A stretch of DNA of 64,000 nt from Psychromonas sp030397575 (lineage in GTDB: Bacteria > Pseudomonadota > Gammaproteobacteria > Enterobacterales > Psychromonadaceae), in the NCBI RefSeq assembly GCF_046250175.1, contig NZ_CP176468.1, one strand, 5' to 3'. How positions within the stretch are numbered: the first letter of the stretch is position 1; each line of letters begins with the position of its first letter. Positions 59,885 through 64,000 of this stretch are shown piece after piece. The translations under genes and the position numbers were made by a program. A model generated the notes under the pieces. The model saw only the letters and a program-made list of their open reading frames with translations. It was not told the DNA's origin and did not search any database.

Positions 59885-60463
59885 ATGAAAAAGTCAATTT
59901 TAGCATACGCATTAATTTCAACTGGTTTTTTAAGCTCTGCAACATTGGCGCATGCAGAAGCATATAACCCAGATTCCGATGCGGCAGGTGTTTATGTCGG
60001 TGGTAACTATGGTTATTTACGAGTAGATAATGATGACGAATTTGATGATGATAAAGATGCTTATCAGCTATTCGTAGGTTACTCTTTGAATGAATATATT
60101 GCTGTTGAGGGGAGTTACGTCGATTTTGGTGATTATGGAAACACTGTTGCAAGTGCAGAAACCGATGGATACACCCTTGGGTTAAAATTAGGTTTACCAG
60201 TGACAAACAATATCGAAATTTATGCTAAAGGTGGCCAGCTCTGGTATGAAACGGATTACTCTGTGCTAGGAGTTGATGGAAACGAAGATGACACTGGGTT
60301 ATTTGCAGGGGTAGGGGTAAGTTATCACTTAGATAAAAACTGGGCAGTTAAAGTCGATTATACCGTTTATGATAATGATTTGGATGCAGAAAGCGCGGAC
60401 AGCGATTCTGACTTTTCAACTGATATGAAATACGCATCAGTTGGTCTTGAATACAAATTTTAA
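59885..60463 (+). CDS. Outer-membrane beta-barrel protein (OmpA/OmpW-like fold)
   Basis: A signal peptide (cleaved near AHAEA) is followed by a barrel of about eight strands with alternating hydrophobic residues. GVYVGGNYGYLRV begins it and the C-terminal strand YASVGLEYKF ends in Phe, the signal for the BAM machinery. Loops are very acidic (DNDDEFDDDKD; DLDAESADSDSDFS), which may reflect a salt or calcium-rich setting. At 192 residues it is an OmpX/OmpA-transmembrane-like porin-family protein without a peptidoglycan-binding domain. ATG at 59885 has GGAG six bases upstream. A strong terminator follows. Confidence 0.85.
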   Translation: MKKSILAYALISTGFLSSATLAHAEAYNPDSDAAGVYVGGNYGYLRVDNDDEFDDDKDAYQLFVGYSLNEYIAVEGSYVDFGDYGNTVASAETDGYTLGLKLGLPVTNNIEIYAKGGQLWYETDYSVLGVDGNEDDTGLFAGVGVSYHLDKNWAVKVDYTVYDNDLDAESADSDSDFSTDMKYASVGLEYKF

Positions 60464-60491
60464 ATACCAATGATTAAGTTAATAAAATACG

Positions 60492-60522
60492 AAAAGGCAA
60501 ATCATGTTGATTTGCCTTTTTT
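60492..60522 (+). terminator. Rho-independent terminator of the outer-membrane protein gene
   Basis: AAAAGGCAAATCA (60492-60504) pairs with TGATTTGCCTTTT (60508-60520) around TGT, followed by more T. Confidence 0.9.
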
Positions 60523-60670
60523 AATATATGTCGTCTATTAATACCAATCACACTAGTTTATGTAGATTTCCGATTTTGTAAAACGATGCTGTCGAATAAT
60601 TCGATCCTTGCTTGAGCTTGCTAAAGGCTATGTCAGGTTGAGCAAAAATCTTTATTTAATAAACTTATAT

Positions 60671-61861
60671 TTAATAAGCAATGTTTACAGCAGCACTGAC
60701 AGATTTTGCATTTTCAATGGCTTGTTCAATATTGTCACCACGAGCAATCGCGACACCTAAACGGCGACCACCATTAATATTGGGTTTTGCAAACAAACGT
60801 ATCTGCGAACCTGCTACTTTGCCTAGCGCAGTGGCAACACCTTCAAATTGGATATCTTGTGATGTGCCATTACCTAAAATAACACTCGAAGCTGAAGGGC
60901 CGTATTGCGTAATATTACCAATAGGGAAACCTAAAATAGCGCGCACATGCAAAGCGAACTCAGATAAATCCTGTGAAATCAAAGTCACCAAGCCTGTATC
61001 GTGTGGGCGAGGCGAGACTTCGCTAAAGTAAACTTCATCACCTTTTACAAAAAATTCCATCCCAAATAAACCAAATCCACCTAATTCAGTAACCACCTTT
61101 GTCGCAATAGCTTGGGCTTTTTGTAATGCTGTTTCAGACATTGCTTGTGGCTGCCATGATTCACGGTAATCACCGTCTTCTTGACGATGCCCAATAGGGG
61201 CGCAAAAGTGTATGCCATCAACCGCGCTAACCGTTAATAAAGTGATTTCATAATCAAATGGAACAAAGCCTTCAATAATGATACGACCTTCACCAGTTCG
61301 GCCACCTTCTTGAGAGTAAGTCCAAGAGTTATCTAAATCTGCATCCGTTTTTACCACGCTTTGACCTTTACCTGAACTGCTCATTACAGGCTTAATCACG
61401 CAAGGCTGGCCAATCTCTTTAACTGCTTGTAAATACTCTTCTTTAGTATCGGCAAAAATGTAAGGTGAAGTTTTCACGCTCAAAGTTTCAGCCGCTAAAC
61501 GACGAATACCTTCTCTATCCATGGTCAATTTTGCAGCACGCGCAGTCGGGACAACATTAAAACCTTGTTGCTCTAACTCCAGCAAAGTATCAGTCGCAAT
61601 CGCTTCTACTTCAGGAATAATGAAATCAGGGTTTTCTAAGCGAATGATTTCTTCTAAGCGTTTTCCATCTAGCATGCTGACAACATGTGAACGATGTGCA
61701 ATTTGCATTGCTGGCGCGTTTGCATAGCTATCAGCAGCAATTACTTCGATGCCAAAACGTTGTAGCTCGATAGCCACTTCTTTGCCTAATTCGCCTGAGC
61801 CTAATAGTAATGCCTTAGTTGCACTTGCCGAGGTTGCCGTACCTAAAATTGGATGTGTCAT
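60671..61861 (-). CDS. purT: Formate-dependent GAR transformylase PurT
   Basis: Makes formyl-GAR from GAR, formate and ATP in purine synthesis. It is an ATP-grasp enzyme: LLLGSGELGKEVAIELQRFG at the N-terminus, CVIKPVMSSSGKGQSVV for nucleotide binding, and the metal ligands in GMEFFVKGDEVYFSEVSPRPHDTG. At 396 residues it is full length. ATG at 61861 is preferred to a GTG three codons earlier, with AAGAG upstream. PurU, encoded at 24087, can supply its formate. Confidence 0.96.
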   Translation of the reverse strand: MTHPILGTATSASATKALLLGSGELGKEVAIELQRFGIEVIAADSYANAPAMQIAHRSHVVSMLDGKRLEEIIRLENPDFIIPEVEAIATDTLLELEQQGFNVVPTARAAKLTMDREGIRRLAAETLSVKTSPYIFADTKEEYLQAVKEIGQPCVIKPVMSSSGKGQSVVKTDADLDNSWTYSQEGGRTGEGRIIIEGFVPFDYEITLLTVSAVDGIHFCAPIGHRQEDGDYRESWQPQAMSETALQKAQAIATKVVTELGGFGLFGMEFFVKGDEVYFSEVSPRPHDTGLVTLISQDLSEFALHVRAILGFPIGNITQYGPSASSVILGNGTSQDIQFEGVATALGKVAGSQIRLFAKPNINGGRRLGVAIARGDNIEQAIENAKSVSAAVNIAY

Positions 61862-61870
61862 GTAATTCAC

Positions 61871-62430
61871 TCTTATGTGGATGAAAAGATGAGATATTAA
61901 GTTTTGAATTCTAGCAGAAAAAGGGTTTAGCTAGCATTGATTAATAGTAAAAAAGGACCGTTTTCATCATACGGAACTCATTATTCCGTATCTTCGCAAA
62001 CTATATCCACTGGCTCCGCCCATCGACTAGAAAAGCAGGGAGCTCTACTTAATGATGCTGCTAGCCAGTAAAGCAATGACTATCGCTATACCGTGCAAAA
62101 GAAGACTGAACATACTGAACGACGCTTCGAACTGCTAAAAGATAGAAGAAACCAGATACCTTTAAAGTAAGAAAAGTCTGGCTTGAGGTATTTGAGCTAG
62201 ATGAGAAAAATACAGAAAGAAGATTAAGAATGCCTGTCTCATACTTTTCCTTTTGTGTGTTTTAGCTTTTATTCTTGTCGTGTTGAGGCAAACACTCTTT
62301 TTAGTTCAAAGACTAGAGGCTCATGTTTTTAACTAGGCGTTTAAATGAATGGCATGATTAATATAAAATTATGATATTTTATTGCCTTACCAGATTGTTA
62401 ACTGAAATTAATAAGCCTCAAGGATTAAAA
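61871..62430. other. Intergenic stretch, no recognised feature
   Basis: About 560 bases between purT (minus) and the zinc-ribbon gene (plus). I see no gene, strong hairpin or clear operator. AGATACCTTTAAAGTAAG (62154) faintly recalls TATACCTTTGAGGTAAAG at 59443 and may be part of the same diverged repeat family as the neighbouring copies. Confidence 0.45.
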
Positions 62431-62739
62431 GTGAAAGTAACGTGCCCACATTGCCAAGAAAAAATTAGCCTGAAAGATATTAAAAGCATCAATAAAAATA
62501 GCATCTACGTAGAAAAGCAATGTCCATCTTGTGATGGTTGGTTTAGCCTAAATAAGCGGTTAACGAAAATAAAAACACTCGGGATGACATTATTACTAAT
62601 AACCAGCCTATTAAACATCTTTGGTATTAAAAGTGAGTTCAGCATTGTATTTTCAAGTATCGGTTTAGTAGGTGTTTTGGTTGCCTTACTCATTACTTTT
62701 ATAGGTAAAAATGAAAAAGTGGATAAGCCAAGGCATTAA
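62431..62739 (+). CDS. Small zinc-ribbon membrane protein
   Basis: A 102-residue protein: an N-terminal zinc ribbon (CPHC at residues 5-8 and CPSC near residue 34) and two hydrophobic segments (about residues 51-68 and 71-90). GTG at 62431 is chosen because AGGA lies six bases upstream and the zinc ribbon then starts the protein; ATG at 62371 is in frame without such a site. Function unknown. The last third of the gene and the sequence after it are repeated at 62906-63197. Confidence 0.65.
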   Translation: MKVTCPHCQEKISLKDIKSINKNSIYVEKQCPSCDGWFSLNKRLTKIKTLGMTLLLITSLLNIFGIKSEFSIVFSSIGLVGVLVALLITFIGKNEKVDKPRH

Positions 62740-63197
62740 GTAAAAAGAAACTAATCCCGAGTTGCTCGCTACCTTCGTTTACTAAAGGTGGCGATTAATT
62801 CAGAAAAGCTTATTGGGAAAACGGACGTAGTCATATTGAGATAAGTTTTGTTGTAACTAACTGATCTTGTTTATTTAAATATGTGGGTGTCCAGCCTTTT
62901 TTATCAGTCTATTAAACATTTTTGGTATTAAAAGTGAGTACAGCATTGTATTTTCAAGTATCGGTTTAGTAGGTGTTTTGATCGCCTTACTCATTACTTT
63001 TATAGGGAAAAATGAGAAAAGTCGATAAGCCGAGGCAATAAGTGAAAAGAAACTAGATCCGAATTCATAGCTACCTTCGTTTGCTAAAAGTAGCGATTAA
63101 TTCAGAAAATCTCACTGGGTAAGGGACGTTGCTATATTGAAACAAGTCTTATTATAACTAACTGATCTTGTTTATTTAAATATGTAGGGACCAACCT
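62605..63197 (+). repeat. Tandem direct duplication, period 301 bp
   Basis: 62605-62898 and 62906-63197 are about 85-90 percent alike by eye. The unit begins inside the second hydrophobic region of the zinc-ribbon gene (CAGYCTATTAAACAT) and ends in TGATCTTGTTTATTTAAATATGT. Each unit includes one copy of the dispersed repeat. The first ends GGGTGTCCAGCC and the second GGACCAACC. Confidence 0.85.
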
Positions 63198-63439
63198 TTT
63201 TATTATTTTTTATGTGTGAAAAGAGTTTAGTCAGGTGATTTGTCGATAAAAGTCACATGGTATAAAAATAAGTTTATTTAGAAAAATCCTGTAACCATTA
63301 AGAGGAATAGCCTTTTTTTAATCAACGGCTTTAAAATAACAATTCAAACTTTATTTCAAAGAGTGATTATATGTGCTCCAAACTTTAATTTAATTATTAA
63401 CTATGATGTCATAGATAACACTATTGTTTTTTGCATTAA
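62740..63439. other. Intergenic stretch: duplicated gene end and RloB downstream region
   Basis: Contains the end of duplication unit 1, all of unit 2 including the gene fragment at 62906-63028, and from 63200 AT-rich sequence without recognised features up to the end of the rloB-like gene. Confidence 0.6.
62906..63028 (+). pseudogene. Duplicated 3' fragment of the zinc-ribbon gene
   Basis: Reads LNIFGIKSEYSIVFSSIG... to a stop at 63026-63028, matching residues about 60-100 of the protein at 62431-62739. One inserted base near the end (GAGAAAAGTCGA against GAAAAAGTGGA) moves the stop. No start codon or zinc ribbon is present. Confidence 0.8.
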
Positions 63440-64000
63440 TTATTTTATATTTTGCAAATAGTCAATTAACTCATGAATATTGGTTGATGGATTATCAGTA
63501 AAACTACTGTCTGAGTGTTTTAGCGCTCGCTTAGCATTCTGTTTCGCAAACTCAAGTTGCCCTATAAGCTGACTAAAAACTTTATCATTTCCTTTTTCAT
63601 AATTTGGGTAGAAGGCTTTTAGATCTTTTAGCACTTCATTTCCGATGCTAGAATTACCCGATTTATAATATGGCTTAGTTGTATAGTCGAAATGAAGTAA
63701 TAGCCAGTACTCAAAGCAAGGGACAGATATAGCTGCATAAAATATTCCTTTAGGCTTTTTACTTGCTATTTTATCGACAGTCTCATCATAAGTTTCGTGA
63801 TTATCTTTATCAAAAACGCAGTATATTCGATCAAAACCATCGCCTTTTTTAGATTCGTTTTTGGCTAAATCTTCTGCCCTCTTTAATATACTCCTAGGAC
63901 TAGAGCCACATGAGCCATCTATTGCTACATTAGCAGTATTAATTTTGTAATAACAAACCAAGTCAGTGGAGTAATTTGGCTCAGTTTTTTCTCCTTCACA
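63440..64000 (-). CDS. rloB: RloB-family protein, partial (N-terminus beyond window)
   Basis: The reading frame stays open to the last base. Its first visible residues, CEGEKTEPNY, are the conserved acidic start of RloB-type Toprim-like proteins. Further hallmarks are RIYCVFDKDNHETYD and SVPCFEYWLLLHFDY, followed by the C-terminal helix with QNAKRAL. RloB occurs with the ATPase RloA, a pair found in restriction-modification and phage-defence loci. The RloA gene, if present, should lie beyond 64000, because on this strand upstream sequence is outside. About 20-30 N-terminal residues are missing; 187 are visible. The family call is good; a defence role is inferred. Confidence 0.85.
   Translation of the reverse strand, partial: CEGEKTEPNYSTDLVCYYKINTANVAIDGSCGSSPRSILKRAEDLAKNESKKGDGFDRIYCVFDKDNHETYDETVDKIASKKPKGIFYAAISVPCFEYWLLLHFDYTTKPYYKSGNSSIGNEVLKDLKAFYPNYEKGNDKVFSQLIGQLEFAKQNAKRALKHSDSSFTDNPSTNIHELIDYLQNIK

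Noticed and set aside
59871..60206. 111-codon His- and Leu-rich frame antisense to the outer-membrane protein
   Set aside because: The sense gene has a signal peptide, ribosome site and terminator; the antisense frame has none.
60681..61031. 116-codon frame antisense to purT
   Set aside because: Overlaps a conserved enzyme gene; composition is that of a shadow frame.

Overview
The window looks like chromosomal DNA of a marine, probably cold-adapted gammaproteobacterium close to Psychromonas. This is an inference from AT-rich coding sequence, gene families typical of Vibrio/Shewanella/Psychromonas (DUF3581, VC2046-type protein, DUF3332, ArgO/ArgP, NsrR/Hmp, MtgA, SelO) and two PL7 alginate lyases. 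No rRNA or other species marker is present.

Layout. Positions 1-3.9 kb are a mobile-DNA zone. An attC-like edge is followed by an FRG-domain gene cut off by a Y1/HUH (RAYT-type) element. A deleted relic and a full copy of that element flank yhcB/zapG, whose tail is a minisatellite, and an unknown 84-codon gene. At 3.9-6.2 kb lies a four-gene operon of a Ras-like GTPase, two Roadblock/LC7 proteins and a coiled-coil protein. From 6.5 to 31 kb is mostly housekeeping: a small heat-shock protein with a sigma-32-like promoter, an FMN hydroxy-acid dehydrogenase with a divergent LysR regulator, queC/queE, an alginate lyase, an M14 peptidase, an LRR-protein kinase fusion, argO/argP, nsrR/hmp with three operator-like repeats, a receiver-TPR protein, tRNA-Tyr, purU, asnB, a CPA2 antiporter and a Sel1-repeat protein.

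From 31 to 44 kb the class Ia ribonucleotide reductase genes are split. nrdB-yfaE and nrdA lie on the same strand, but about 8.5 kb apart. Between them is a tightly coupled seven-gene minus-strand operon: a TVP38-flavin disulfide oxidoreductase fusion, DUF547, ynjB, ynjC, ynjD, ynjF and a fatty acid hydroxylase-family protein. nrdA has a NrdR-box-like pair and DnaA-box-like sites upstream; nrdB shows none that I can see.

From 44 to 62 kb are mesX-mesD (folate-independent methionine synthesis), mtgA, a duplicated DUF2061 protein, a lipoprotein alginate lyase, two PQQ-type sugar dehydrogenases (a soluble one and membrane Gcd), selO, an AEC transporter, a CsbD protein, a small outer-membrane barrel and purT. 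No PQQ biosynthesis genes are in the window. The right end (59.3-64 kb) is again accessory in character: a diverged dispersed repeat, a 301-bp-period tandem duplication that copied the end of a zinc-ribbon membrane-protein gene, and an RloB-family gene that runs off the edge.

The best candidates for poorly described biology are the GTPase/Roadblock operon (3911-6154), the translationally coupled operon between nrdB and nrdA (32565-40663) and the LRR-kinase fusion (14850-16097).
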